From positions 1 to 60,166 of the forward strand of contig CAMTUJ010000029.1 of assembly GCA_947084925.1 (NCBI GenBank): DNA of 60,166 bases. Reading direction: 5' to 3'. Under the pieces are notes generated by a model. That model had not been told where the DNA came from. It searched no databases and worked only from the letters and a program-made list of their open reading frames with translations. Both the position numbers and the translations under genes were made by a program. Below are positions 17,696 through 26,650 of the stretch, piece by piece (the stretch's first letter is position 1; every line of letters begins with the position of its first letter). The DNA comes from JAGPUQ01 sp947084925. GTDB lineage: Bacteria; Pseudomonadota; Gammaproteobacteria; Pseudomonadales; Porticoccaceae.

Positions 17696-18553
17696 TCAGC
17701 CCACATCCGCGAAACCGTTGTCGATCACCACCAGATCGCGCTCGATCACGCGGCAGCGAAACGCCACGCCGCTGCGCAGTCGCCACACCTCGGTGCGGAT
17801 GGTTTCGCCCGGATACACCGGCGCGGAGAAGCGCGCCTTGATGCGATGAAAGCGCGTGACATCGTAGTCGCAGCAGGTTTTCAGCAACGCATGCCCGGCC
17901 ACTCCGAAGGTGCAGAGCCCGTGCAGGATGGGTCGCTCGAAACCGCCCTGGCGCGCCACCGCCGGATCGGCGTGGAGCGGGTTGTAATCGCCGGACAGGC
18001 GATAGATCAGCGCGGCCTGGGGCAGGGTCGGCAGATCGCAGCTGAAGTCGGGCGCACTGGGTGGAATCTCCTGGGAGGCCGGCGTCGGCGCCGTGCTGCC
18101 GCCAAAACCACCGTGACCGCGCGCCATGGTGTTCTGGGTGAGGGTGCACAGGGGTTCGCCGGTGGCGGCATCCGCGACGGTGCGCGAGGAGTAGATGAAC
18201 GCGCCCTTGCCCGGACCCTTGTCGATGATCTCGTCGACGCGGGTCGTGGCCTTGACGGCGCCGGTCGGCGGCAGCGGCTTGTGGATCACAATTTCCTGAT
18301 CGGCGTGCAGCACCTGGGTCCAGTCGACGCCGGTGTCCGGCTCCTTCAGCCAGAAACCGGGATAGGCCAGCACCGCCGCCATGGTGGGCAGCGCCTTGAG
18401 TTGCGCCTCATAAACGAAATCCAGCGCCTTGGCAGCGACGGGATCGCTGCCCACGCCGACGCCCAGTGCATAGAGCATGGTGTCGCGCGCGTTGTAGCTG
18501 TGGACGATCTCGGCGAATTTGCGGTTCTTGAGTTTCTGGTAGTCGATAGCCAT
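17696..18553 (-). CDS. MaoC family enoyl-CoA hydratase 2 (double hot-dog)
   Basis: The 285-residue protein matches the peroxisomal multifunctional-enzyme-2 hydratase. A degenerate N-terminal hot-dog (ALGVGVG...FVYEAQL) is followed by a catalytic C-terminal hot-dog with YRLSGDYNPLHADP. Asp189 and His194 correspond to the hydratase-2 Asp/His pair, followed by GFERPILHGLCTFG. It would hydrate a 2-enoyl-CoA to the (3R)-hydroxyacyl-CoA. The start at 18553 has GGAG about ten bases upstream. The next upstream gene encodes a multifunctional-enzyme-2-like SDR, so hydratase and dehydrogenase steps are adjacent as separate proteins. Confidence 0.93.
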   Translation of the reverse strand: MAIDYQKLKNRKFAEIVHSYNARDTMLYALGVGVGSDPVAAKALDFVYEAQLKALPTMAAVLAYPGFWLKEPDTGVDWTQVLHADQEIVIHKPLPPTGAVKATTRVDEIIDKGPGKGAFIYSSRTVADAATGEPLCTLTQNTMARGHGGFGGSTAPTPASQEIPPSAPDFSCDLPTLPQAALIYRLSGDYNPLHADPAVARQGGFERPILHGLCTFGVAGHALLKTCCDYDVTRFHRIKARFSAPVYPGETIRTEVWRLRSGVAFRCRVIERDLVVIDNGFADVG

Positions 18554-18566
18554 GGTGCCGCGCTCC

Positions 18567-19460
18567 TCAGACCGGATCCCAGCTGAACACATCCTGCGAG
18601 CGGTCGAGCGCATAGAAATGGCTTTGCAGGGCCGGCATCGCGCGCTCGAAGATACTGTCGATGGTCCAGCCCTCGCCGGCATGCACCGAGCGCAGCGGGC
18701 GCGACTGGCTCATCAGGAAAATCTCGTTCATGCGCACCGCAAAGATCTGCCCGGTGATGTGCGCGGCCTGATCGCTCAACAGCGCCGCGGCCACGATGGC
18801 GACTTTGTCGGCGGTCATTTTTTTCAGTTTTTCGACGCGCGCCACCTGGTCCGGCGTCTCGGTGGGAATGGTGGCGATCAGGCGGCTCCAGGCGAAAGGC
18901 GCGATGCAGTTGGAGCGCACGTTGTAGCGCTGCATGTCGAGGGCGATGGATTTGGACAGCGCGGCGATGCCGGCCTTGGCGGCGGCGTAGTTGGCCTGCC
19001 CGAAGTTGCCGATCAGCCCCGAGGTCGAGGTCATGTTGACCACGGCGCCGTTTTCCTGATTGCGGAAATGGGTGGCGGCGGCACGCGCGACATTGAAACT
19101 GCCCTTGAGATGAACGCCGATCACCTGATCGAAATCGTCCTGGGTCATCTTGTGGAAGATCACATCGCGCAGGTTGCCGGCATTGTTCACCACGCCACCG
19201 ACATTGCCGAAGTTGTCCACCGCCTGGGTGACCATGTTGTTGGCACCTTCCCAGGAGACCACGCTGTCGGTGTTGGCCAGGGCTTCGCCACCGAGCGCCT
19301 TGATTTCCGCGACCACTTCTTCCGCCACGTCGCGGTCGAGATCGTTGACGATGACCTTGCCGCCGGCGCGGGCCACGGCCAGCGCTATCTCACGACCGAT
19401 GCCGCGTCCGGCGCCGGTAACGACGACGCCCTTGCCTTCGAGATGTTTGGTTGTACTCAT
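18567..19460 (-). CDS. SDR family oxidoreductase, peroxisomal MFE-2-like (3R)-hydroxyacyl-CoA dehydrogenase
   Basis: The 297-residue SDR resembles the dehydrogenase unit of multifunctional enzyme 2. It has TGAGRGIG at 15-22, NDLDRD as an NAD-selecting acidic end of beta2, NNAG at 92-95, Ser145, and Tyr158/Lys162 in YAAAK. A C-terminal extension of about 45 residues follows the core. It lies 13 nt upstream of the MaoC hydratase gene. Together they would convert enoyl-CoA via the (3R)-hydroxyacyl-CoA to 3-ketoacyl-CoA. Assignment to this step rests on context and family resemblance. Confidence 0.92.
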   Translation of the reverse strand: MSTTKHLEGKGVVVTGAGRGIGREIALAVARAGGKVIVNDLDRDVAEEVVAEIKALGGEALANTDSVVSWEGANNMVTQAVDNFGNVGGVVNNAGNLRDVIFHKMTQDDFDQVIGVHLKGSFNVARAAATHFRNQENGAVVNMTSTSGLIGNFGQANYAAAKAGIAALSKSIALDMQRYNVRSNCIAPFAWSRLIATIPTETPDQVARVEKLKKMTADKVAIVAAALLSDQAAHITGQIFAVRMNEIFLMSQSRPLRSVHAGEGWTIDSIFERAMPALQSHFYALDRSQDVFSWDPV

Positions 19461-19537
19461 AGCGGTTTCCCCTCGTTGTCAACTGGCTGTTGTTGAATCA
19501 GGACGATGTTTGTTCGGTTGCTGCGCTGTCGATTCGC

Positions 19538-21238
19538 TCAGGCGTTGGCGATCAGATCGCGCGCAATCACCTTGAGCGCCAGGGTTTCCTCGGCGCCTTC
19601 GAAAATCGACAGCACCCGGGCGTCGACGAAATAGCGGCTCACCGGCACTTCTTCCGCGTAACCCATGCCGCCGTGAATTTGCAGCGCCTCGCGGGTCACC
19701 CACTCGGCGGCGCGGCAGGCGAACAGCTTGACCAGGCTCGCTTCCATCTTGCCGCCGCCGGCATCGACCAGGCGCGCCACCGCGTAGCTGAACTGGCGCG
19801 ACGCCTGCAGCGTGGCGATCATCCGGCTCAGTTTCACCTGCGACAACTGGTAGTCGGCAATCGGCTGGGCGAAGACCTTGCGCTCGCGCGCATAGCCGAT
19901 GGCCTGCTCGCAGGCCGCCTGCATCACACCCGCGGCGCGCGCGGAGGTCTGGAGGCGACCACCAGTGAGCCCGGCCATGGTGTAGTAAAAGCCCTTGCCG
20001 AGTCCGGCTTCGCCGCCGAGCAACGCGCTGTCGGGCACGAAATAATCCTCGAACGCCAGATCGAACGAATGCATGCCGCGATAACCCAGGGTCGGAATGG
20101 CACGCCCGCTCAGGCGGCCGCCGCCGGGCTGGGTCAGGTCGATGCCGTGCCCCTGGGTGCGCGGTTTTTCCACCAGAAACAGGCTGAGGCCACGAAAACC
20201 TTCGGCTTCGCTGCCGGTGCGCGCCAGCACCAGAATCAGGCTCGCGCTGCCGGCGAACGTACACCAGGTCTTGCCGCCATTGAGCAGCCAACCGCCCTCG
20301 GTTCGGGTCGCCCGGAATTTTGCCGCCGCCAAATCGGAGCCGTAATCGGGCTCGGTGAGGGAAATGGCGCACAGCGTCTCGCCGCTCGCCACGCGGGGCA
20401 GCCAGTGGTCGCGTTGGGCGTCGGTGCCGCCGGCCATGAGCGCGCGCGCGAGAATCTCGGGGCGGGTGATCAGGCTCCCCGCCGCGCCCAGGGAACCGCG
20501 CGACAGCTCCTCGGTTACCAGGATCATGTAGAGGCTGTCGTCGCCGGCATCGGGTTGCAAACCCTGGTAGCGCTCGGGGATGGAAATGCCGAAACAGCCC
20601 ATCTCGCGCAGCGGCTGCAGGATGGCTTCGGGAACATCGAGATCCTCGCGGTGAATGCCTTCCGCCAGCGGCATCACCACGGAAGTGGCGAAACGGCGGA
20701 AGGTATCGCGGATGATTTCCTTCTCGCCATCCAGGTTGGCGGGCAGAAAATCGCCCTCCCGCGCGCTGAGACGCCGGCCCAGTTCCGCCATGCGGGCCGC
20801 GGCCAGGTAGTGCGCCGCGAGGCCGAGATCGTCGATGGCGAGACCGCATTCCGCTATCCGACGCGCATCGAGACCGTAGTCGGCCGGGCGGTTGCCGAGG
20901 CGACCAAGGACGGCCTTGACCGCCTCGGCGCTGAACTGGGCTGTTGCCCAGGGCGCCAGCGCATCGGCGGCGGCGACTTCCGCTGCATAAGCCACGCAGG
21001 CGTCGGCCGCGCTCAGGTCGGCAACGCAGAAGGCGATCTCGTAGCTGGCGAGCTGCTTCTGGTCGAGCAGCGCCGGTACCAGCCCGCCGTTGGCATCGCT
21101 GCACCGCGCCCGCAAATGGACGAGGGCGGCATTCACCAGCGCGCGCGCCTGCCCCAGGGCCGCGCGAGCAACGGCGAGATCGCCGTCCCAACTGCCGCTC
21201 AGGCTGTTGATGAGCGTCTGATCGATGGCGCTATTCAT
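19538..21238 (-). CDS. Long acyl-CoA dehydrogenase, methylsuccinyl-CoA dehydrogenase-like
   Basis: The 566-residue flavoprotein has a helical N-terminal extension of about 160 residues before the acyl-CoA dehydrogenase domain. The architecture is shared with (2S)-methylsuccinyl-CoA dehydrogenase (Mcd) of the ethylmalonyl-CoA pathway. Mcd-like landmarks include the SRGSLGAAGSLITRPEI segment, LGYRGMHSFDLAF and a C-terminal IFEGAEETLALKVIA, which keeps the canonical catalytic Glu. The start at ATG 21238 has GAGGG nine bases upstream. No other ethylmalonyl-CoA pathway gene is in the window, so it may instead oxidise a branched or dicarboxylic acyl-CoA produced by the island. Confidence 0.88.
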   Translation of the reverse strand: MNSAIDQTLINSLSGSWDGDLAVARAALGQARALVNAALVHLRARCSDANGGLVPALLDQKQLASYEIAFCVADLSAADACVAYAAEVAAADALAPWATAQFSAEAVKAVLGRLGNRPADYGLDARRIAECGLAIDDLGLAAHYLAAARMAELGRRLSAREGDFLPANLDGEKEIIRDTFRRFATSVVMPLAEGIHREDLDVPEAILQPLREMGCFGISIPERYQGLQPDAGDDSLYMILVTEELSRGSLGAAGSLITRPEILARALMAGGTDAQRDHWLPRVASGETLCAISLTEPDYGSDLAAAKFRATRTEGGWLLNGGKTWCTFAGSASLILVLARTGSEAEGFRGLSLFLVEKPRTQGHGIDLTQPGGGRLSGRAIPTLGYRGMHSFDLAFEDYFVPDSALLGGEAGLGKGFYYTMAGLTGGRLQTSARAAGVMQAACEQAIGYARERKVFAQPIADYQLSQVKLSRMIATLQASRQFSYAVARLVDAGGGKMEASLVKLFACRAAEWVTREALQIHGGMGYAEEVPVSRYFVDARVLSIFEGAEETLALKVIARDLIANA

Positions 21239-21324
21239 GGTGACGGCCCTCACCGGCAAGCTCAGGATTGACGACCGGCCGCCTTGCTGGAGCACGGCCG
21301 CCGGTCGATGACACTGTATCGGGA

Positions 21325-21352
21325 AACCCCGGACGCACAGCCGTCCGGGGTT
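21325..21352 (-). terminator. Hairpin downstream of thiolase gene, probable terminator
   Basis: An 11-bp perfect inverted repeat (AACCCCGGACG / CGTCCGGGGTT) with a 6-base loop lies 17 nt after the thiolase stop on the - strand. Only a short T tract follows, so termination or attenuation is likely but may be partial. Confidence 0.55.
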
Positions 21353-21368
21353 CGGTCAGCGCTGGAAA

Positions 21369-22571
21369 TCAGGCGTCGTAGCGCCCGACAATGGCCACGC
21401 TCACCACGTTCTGATGTGGAAAACCGCCGAGGTTGTGGGTCAGGCCGATTTTCGGATTGGCCAACTGGCGCGGCCCGGCGCGGCCGGTGAGTTGCAAATA
21501 CATCTCGTAGAGCATGCGCAGACCCGAGGCGCCGATGGGGTGGCCGAAGCATTTGAGGCCGCCGTCGATCTGGCAGGGCACCGCGCCGTCGGCATCGAAA
21601 ACGCCGTCGAGCACATCTTTCACTGCTCCACCATCGGGCGACAGGAACAGATCTTCCATGGTGACCAGCTCGGTGATGGAGAAGCAGTCATGCACCTCCG
21701 TCATGCTGATTTCACGGCGCGGATCCTTGATGCCCGCCTCTTCGTAGGCGCGCTTGGCGGCGATGCGGGTGGTGGCGACATAGGAGCCGTCCCAGTTGCC
21801 GAATCCGCCCTCTTCGCCATTGGAGGCGCACAGTTGCAGCGCCTTCACGCTGACCAGATCGCGCTTGCCCAGGCCGCGGGCAATTTCCGGCGTGGTGACG
21901 ATGGCGCAGGCGGCGCCGTCGCTGACGCCGCAGCAGTCGAACAGCCCGATCGGCTCGGCGATCATGGGCGCGTTCATGGCCTGTTCTTCGGTGATCGCCC
22001 GCTGCAGGTGCGCCTTGGAGTTTTTGGCGCCATTGGCGTGGCTTTTCACCGAAACATGGGCCATCGCCCGCTTCAGATCGAGCTTGTCGGTCTTGTACTT
22101 GGCGCGGTAACCGGACGCGAGCTGGGCAAACATGCCGGGCGCGGACAGGTTGGGGTAGTACATGTCGTTGGTGACGCCCCGCGAACGCTGCGGCAGACCG
22201 CCGTAGCCGGTGTCCTTCAGTTTCTCGAAGCCCATCGCCAGGGCAATGTCGCAGGCGCCGGAGGCGACCGCGTAGGTGGCGGCGCGGAACGCCTCGGTGC
22301 CGCTGGCGCAGTAGTTCTCCAGCCGGGTGACCGGAATATAGGGCAGGCGCAGCGCGATGCTGAGCGGCATGGCGCCCGGCCCGACGCTGAACGCGTCGAT
22401 GCCGGTGGATTGCCAGGCGGCCTGGATCTGGTTTTTCTCGATGCCCGCGTCAGCCAGGCATTCCTCGAAGGCTTCGGCCATCAGATCGGCCGGCTCGGCA
22501 TCCCAGCGCTCGCCGAATTTGCTGCAACCGGCACCCAGGATCACAACTTTGTCTCGAATTCCCTTGGCCAT
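21369..22571 (-). CDS. Thiolase (acetyl-CoA acetyltransferase family, SCP-x-like)
   Basis: The 400-residue thiolase has nucleophilic Cys88 in LENYCASGTEAF, and C-terminal GHPIGASGLRM with the conserved His. A classical catalytic set is therefore present, unlike the thiolase-fold protein at 27829. Its second sub-domain resembles the SCP-x/non-specific lipid-transfer thiolases used for branched or steroid side chains. It would perform the thiolytic cleavage that ends a beta-oxidation round. It lies 30 nt after the HMG-CoA-synthase-like/DUF35 fusion gene and is followed by a terminator-like hairpin, so it may end one transcription unit. Confidence 0.93.
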   Translation of the reverse strand: MAKGIRDKVVILGAGCSKFGERWDAEPADLMAEAFEECLADAGIEKNQIQAAWQSTGIDAFSVGPGAMPLSIALRLPYIPVTRLENYCASGTEAFRAATYAVASGACDIALAMGFEKLKDTGYGGLPQRSRGVTNDMYYPNLSAPGMFAQLASGYRAKYKTDKLDLKRAMAHVSVKSHANGAKNSKAHLQRAITEEQAMNAPMIAEPIGLFDCCGVSDGAACAIVTTPEIARGLGKRDLVSVKALQLCASNGEEGGFGNWDGSYVATTRIAAKRAYEEAGIKDPRREISMTEVHDCFSITELVTMEDLFLSPDGGAVKDVLDGVFDADGAVPCQIDGGLKCFGHPIGASGLRMLYEMYLQLTGRAGPRQLANPKIGLTHNLGGFPHQNVVSVAIVGRYDA

Positions 22572-22601
22572 GGTGGTGGCTCCTCTGTGTAAGTGGTGAA
22601 T

Positions 22602-24050
22602 TCAACGAACCGGAACAGCTTTCCAGAAATACTTGCGGAAACCGCGCTGGCTATCAATCTGCTTGATCCGGAAGTGGACGCTGACCGTGGCGCCGGTATC
22701 GAAGGTCGCCGGATCGACTTCGGTCATGTCCATCATCAGGCGACCGCCGCAGTCGAACACCACCAGACCGAAATAGGCCGGCGGATTGAAATCGAAGGTG
22801 AGCCGGTCGGCGGTCCAGGTGGCGACCTTGCCCTGCTGCCCGGACATCGGATAGGGCTCCTGGGTATCGTAAGCGCCGCACTCGGGATTCACACAGTAAT
22901 GCGCCTTGGGAATCTGCACGGTCTGGCAACTGGTGCATTTGCCGCCGATAAAGCTGTTCGCCAAGGCGCGATTGCGATACATGGCGGACAGAAACGCGTT
23001 CTTGTCCAGCTCGGACCGCTTGCCCAGTTCCTTTTCGATCAGATTGTTGAAGGACTGGAACTTGTTGTAGTTGGTCTCCGCCACGCCGGCGGCCAGCGCG
23101 CCACTCACGCCGCGCGCCGGTTTCCAGGTCGTGACCCTTGCCGTGGCGCGGAACAACAACGCATCGCAACCCTGTCCGAAACCCACCACCAGCAGCAGAT
23201 CGCCGGGCTTGGCCTGTTCCAGGCGATGAGCGAGCAGCACGAGTGGATGCGCGGTGCCCGTACTGCCGACGGTTTGCAACAGATTGTCGGTGGCGGCAGT
23301 GCCCGGCATGCCGAGCTGCTTCACCAGTGTGCCCGGCACGGTGCCCTGATCGGTGGGCATCACGAAGTGGGCGATATCGGCGGCCGCCACACCGGTTCTT
23401 TCGAGGAGTGCGGTGACCGCGCGCGGGACGATTTTCAGGTAACCCTCGTCGCGCACCCAGCGCTCTTCCCAGCCGACATCGTAATCCCGGCCTTCGGCGC
23501 GGTAATGATCGACGAAATCCACCGGCTGGCTGATGCTGTCGACCAGTTCGGCCAGCAGGTTGTCACGCCCCACGGCGATCGCCGCCGCGCCATCGCCGTA
23601 CAGCATTTCTTCGCGCGAGGCGCATTTGCTGAGCCGGTGTTCGGAAGCAACCACCACCGCATCGCCCCGCCCCGCCGCCGCGACATCCAGCGCCGACAGC
23701 AGCGCGGAGGTGCTGGCGCGCTGCGAGCAGGTGACATCCATGGTGCGCAGGTTGGTGGTGTCGAGATTCATGGCTTCCGCCAGCACCACCGAGTTCTGGC
23801 GGTCGGCGAAGGGCAGCGAGGTGGAAGCGAGAATCACCGCCGCCAGCTTCTGTCCGGGCGCGCGCCCCATGGCATCGGAAAACGCTTCGGTCGCCATGGT
23901 GATGGTGTCTTCGTCCCAGTTGCACATGGCTTTCTCGCCCTTGGCCAGGCCGCGCAACCCTGAATCGAACCAGGCGTTGGCGTCTGCGATCACCTGTTTT
24001 TGCAGGCGCGCGCGCGGCAGGTAGGCGCCGTAGGCTGTAATACCGATCAT
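22602..24050 (-). CDS. HMG-CoA synthase-like condensing enzyme fused to a DUF35 zinc-ribbon/OB-fold domain
   Basis: The 482-residue fusion has two parts. Residues 1 to about 345 form a thiolase-superfamily initiation/condensing enzyme (HMG-CoA synthase/KAS III type), with nucleophilic Cys108 in DVTCSQRAS, YGDGAAAIAVG at 151-161 and GFGQG at 290-294. Residues about 365-482 form a DUF35 module with four zinc-ligand cysteines (372, 375, 386, 391) followed by an OB-fold. DUF35 partners normally associate as separate subunits with thiolase-like enzymes and bind acyl-CoA; here the pair is covalent. It may condense or cleave a beta-hydroxy/keto acyl-CoA in the pathway. The precise reaction is unknown. 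Confidence 0.88.
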   Translation of the reverse strand: MIGITAYGAYLPRARLQKQVIADANAWFDSGLRGLAKGEKAMCNWDEDTITMATEAFSDAMGRAPGQKLAAVILASTSLPFADRQNSVVLAEAMNLDTTNLRTMDVTCSQRASTSALLSALDVAAAGRGDAVVVASEHRLSKCASREEMLYGDGAAAIAVGRDNLLAELVDSISQPVDFVDHYRAEGRDYDVGWEERWVRDEGYLKIVPRAVTALLERTGVAAADIAHFVMPTDQGTVPGTLVKQLGMPGTAATDNLLQTVGSTGTAHPLVLLAHRLEQAKPGDLLLVVGFGQGCDALLFRATARVTTWKPARGVSGALAAGVAETNYNKFQSFNNLIEKELGKRSELDKNAFLSAMYRNRALANSFIGGKCTSCQTVQIPKAHYCVNPECGAYDTQEPYPMSGQQGKVATWTADRLTFDFNPPAYFGLVVFDCGGRLMMDMTEVDPATFDTGATVSVHFRIKQIDSQRGFRKYFWKAVPVR

Positions 24051-24103
24051 AGTCAGTCCCCGTCAGTGTGGTGGAGTCAGTAGGGTGAATGGATTGCGGC
24101 GCG

Positions 24104-25249
24104 CTAAAGCTGCCGGCTGATAAAAAGTTTCATGATCTCCGAAGTGCCGGCGTAGATGCGCCGGATGCGGGCATCCACATACATGCGCGAAATCGGGTAT
24201 TCGCGCATGTAGCCGTAGCCGCCAAACAATTGCAGGCACTCATCGACGATACGGCCCTCGCGCTCGGTGGTCCAGAGCTTGGCCATGGCGCCCTCCTCCG
24301 CGGTCAGGGTGCCGGCGATGATCTTGCGCAGGCACTGGTCGAGAAAGGCCCAACCCACCGCGAGGTCGGTCTTGATCTCGGCCAGTTTGAACGCGCTGTT
24401 CTGGAATTCCAGCAGGGGTTTGCCGAAAGCGGTGCGCTCCTTGACATAGGCGACCGTGGTCTCGAAGGCGCGTTGCGCCTCGGCCCAGGCGCGGAACGCG
24501 ACCGTGAGGCGTTCGCGCGGCAGTTCCTGCATCAGATACGCGAACCCTCGCCCTTCTTCACCGATCAGATTGCTGACCGGCACGCGCACGTCGCTGAAAA
24601 ACATTTCGGAGGTATCGGCGGCCTTTTGCCCGATCTTGTCGAGGTTGCGTCCGCGCTCGAAGCCGGGGCGATCGGTCTCGACCAGGATCAGGCTCATGCC
24701 CCTGGATCCCTTGGCCGGGTCCGTCTTGCAGACCACGATCACGAAATCGCAGTGCTGACCGTTGGTGATGAAGGTCTTCTGGCCGTTGATCACATAGTGG
24801 TCGCCGTCGCGCACGGCGGTCGCGCGGGTGCCCTGGAGGTCGCTGCCGGCACCGGGCTCGGTCATCGCGATGGCGGAGACGATCTCGCCGCTCACCATGC
24901 CCGGCAGCCAGCGCTGCTTGAGCGCTTCGCTCGCGTGATTGAGCACGTAGTAGGCGGTGATGTCGGATTGCAGGGCGAAACCGCAACTGCCGCCGCCGAT
25001 GGCGTAGCCGATTTCTTCCGAGGAGATCATGTTGTAGGAAAAATCGCCACCCGGGCCGCCGTAGGTTTCCGGAATGCCGCAGCAGAGCAGACCTTTGGCC
25101 CCGGCCTTGCGCCAGAATTCGCGGGGAATGATGCCTTCGTTCTCCCACTGCTCGATATTGGGTTCGAGCTCTTCGCGGTAGAAACGGCGCGCGGTATCGC
25201 GAAACAGTTCGTGGTCCGCGCTGTAGACGGACCGATTGCGCATCGGCAT
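24104..25249 (-). CDS. Acyl-CoA dehydrogenase family protein (LCAD/IVD type)
   Basis: The 381-residue acyl-CoA dehydrogenase has IAMTEPGAGSDLQGTRATA, INGQKTFITNGQ, FGKPLLEFQN, LFGGYGYMREYPISR and a C-terminal RIYAGTSEIMK. The usual Y-E-G-T is Y-A-G-T, as in long-chain and isovaleryl-CoA dehydrogenases, where the base sits on another helix; ELPRERLTVA here could supply it. The start at 25249 has no clear ribosome binding site, and an in-frame ATG at 25243 is the alternative. It is separated by 53 nt from the condensing-enzyme gene downstream. It is likely to act on a chain or branched acyl-CoA. Confidence 0.92.
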   Translation of the reverse strand: MPMRNRSVYSADHELFRDTARRFYREELEPNIEQWENEGIIPREFWRKAGAKGLLCCGIPETYGGPGGDFSYNMISSEEIGYAIGGGSCGFALQSDITAYYVLNHASEALKQRWLPGMVSGEIVSAIAMTEPGAGSDLQGTRATAVRDGDHYVINGQKTFITNGQHCDFVIVVCKTDPAKGSRGMSLILVETDRPGFERGRNLDKIGQKAADTSEMFFSDVRVPVSNLIGEEGRGFAYLMQELPRERLTVAFRAWAEAQRAFETTVAYVKERTAFGKPLLEFQNSAFKLAEIKTDLAVGWAFLDQCLRKIIAGTLTAEEGAMAKLWTTEREGRIVDECLQLFGGYGYMREYPISRMYVDARIRRIYAGTSEIMKLFISRQL

Positions 25250-25301
25250 TGGCTGACCCCGGTGTCGGATTGTCGCGATAAACGAGAGTTGCGGGCCGCC
25301 G

Positions 25302-25384
25302 TCCGGACCCGGAAAGCAGCGGGTCCGGATTGTAACCCAATTCGGCGTTTGCCCGGTCGGCGCGCAACCGCGCCCCGACCGGGC
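25302..25384. other. Two strong stem-loops between acyl-CoA dehydrogenase and LLM genes
   Basis: The 141-nt spacer contains two GC-rich inverted repeats: TCCGGACCCG paired with CGGGTCCGGA (25302-25329) and GCCCGGTCGG paired with CCGACCGGGC (25351-25384). Neither is followed by a T-run on either strand. They are more likely intercistronic processing/stabilising structures than intrinsic terminators. Confidence 0.55.
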
Positions 25385-25390
25385 CGAGGC

Positions 25391-26584
25391 TTAGCGGATT
25401 TTGTCGGTGAAGTGCGGAAGCACCTTCTCGGTCAACAGCTCGAAATGGCGCATCATCTTGGTCTGCGGGATCAGACCGTTGTAGGTGAACAGCCAGAAAT
25501 AATCGCAGGGCAAATCCTTGAACAGCTTTTCCAGCTTGCGCTTGACCGTATCCGGACTGCCGCAGATCACCAGACCGCGCTCCTCGATGGTTTCGAAGTT
25601 GTTGGGGATGGTGAAGGGATCCTCGCCTTTTCTCGTGATCGCGGCATTGAACCCGAAGGGCTGGAAGAAATTGCACCATACATAGGCGCCCGCCCGGCTG
25701 GCGATCGCCCGCGCCTCTTCATCGGTGTCCGCGACCACGATTTCCCGGGTCATGCCCATGCGGTAGGGCGTACCGTTGTCGGCCGCCGCTTTCTGCGCCG
25801 CGCGAATATGCTCCTGAGCCGTGGGCACATCGGTGATGATGGTGATCGGCGTCACCTTGTTTTGCAGTGCCCAGACGATGGAGCGCTCCGACACGCTGAA
25901 GGGCTGGAACAGGTCGGGCATGCGCTTGTTGTAGGTGGACGGGACAATGCCGATCTCGGTCAGATAACCCTTGTCATCGACGCCCTGGCCGTATTTGCGG
26001 GTGACATCGTGGGTGGCCCAGTAGGTGTTGGCCGGGGGAATCTCCCAGAATTTGCTCTTGTGGGAGAAAGTGTCCCTACCCCAGGCCTTCATGATGATCT
26101 CGAAATGATCCTCGTAGAGCTCGCGTTTGAGATTGTCGTAGGCCTGGGCGCCGATCTCGGGCTCCTTGGCCATGCCGTCGATCTGCTGACCCAGGGTGGC
26201 CACCCAGCGCGGCTGATAACCGCGCGCGAAACCCGCAAAAGCACGGCCACCGGTCATCTGATCCACCATGGCGATGTCTTCCGCCAGACGCACCGGGTTG
26301 TGGGCCGGCAGGACATTGCCCAACTGGCCGACTTTCAGATTTTTGGTCTGCATTCCGATGTAGAGATCGAGCAGCACCGGGTTGGTGGAGACCTCCTCCC
26401 CTTCGATGTGGAAGTGGTGCTCGGTGGTGCCCATGCCGTAGTAGCCGTGCGCGTCCATGTACTGGGCCTGCTCGGTCAGTTCCTTGAGCATTTGCTGGTA
26501 CAGATCGGTCCGCTTGCCGGCCATGCCTTTTTCGATTTCTTCGATATTGCCGATCACCGGCAGATAAAACGCACCTATTTCCAC
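25391..26584 (-). CDS. LLM class flavin-dependent oxidoreductase
   Basis: The 397-residue luciferase-like monooxygenase has the alkanal-monooxygenase barrel with GMGTTEHHF, NVLPAHNPVRLAEDIAMVDQMTGGRAFAGFARGY and a C-terminal GSPDTVKRKLE segment. The start is GTG with GAGGTCAAC upstream. It is a distant homologue of the LLM protein at 1383-2492. Two-component flavin monooxygenases of this type perform Baeyer-Villiger-like, hydroxylating or desulfonating reactions. No flavin reductase gene is adjacent. It is flanked by an acyl-CoA dehydrogenase gene and a Nudix gene on the same strand. Confidence 0.9.
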   Translation of the reverse strand: MEIGAFYLPVIGNIEEIEKGMAGKRTDLYQQMLKELTEQAQYMDAHGYYGMGTTEHHFHIEGEEVSTNPVLLDLYIGMQTKNLKVGQLGNVLPAHNPVRLAEDIAMVDQMTGGRAFAGFARGYQPRWVATLGQQIDGMAKEPEIGAQAYDNLKRELYEDHFEIIMKAWGRDTFSHKSKFWEIPPANTYWATHDVTRKYGQGVDDKGYLTEIGIVPSTYNKRMPDLFQPFSVSERSIVWALQNKVTPITIITDVPTAQEHIRAAQKAAADNGTPYRMGMTREIVVADTDEEARAIASRAGAYVWCNFFQPFGFNAAITRKGEDPFTIPNNFETIEERGLVICGSPDTVKRKLEKLFKDLPCDYFWLFTYNGLIPQTKMMRHFELLTEKVLPHFTDKIR

Positions 26585-26650
26585 GTTGACCTCATCGAGT
26601 GCAGGGTGGGGAAAAACGCCGGCAACGTGCCGGCCATTCGTGCCGCGGGA

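Noticed and set aside
16403..18586. A 727-codon open frame on the + strand
   Set aside because: It is antisense to the CaiB and MaoC genes, both of which have clear catalytic motifs on the other strand; no motif is seen in this frame.
19490..21271. A 593-codon open frame on the + strand
   Set aside because: It mirrors the methylsuccinyl-CoA-dehydrogenase-like gene on the opposite strand and has no recognisable domain.
25302..25384. CRISPR-like or repeat array between 25250 and 25390
   Set aside because: The two hairpins differ in sequence and there is no regular repeat-spacer structure.
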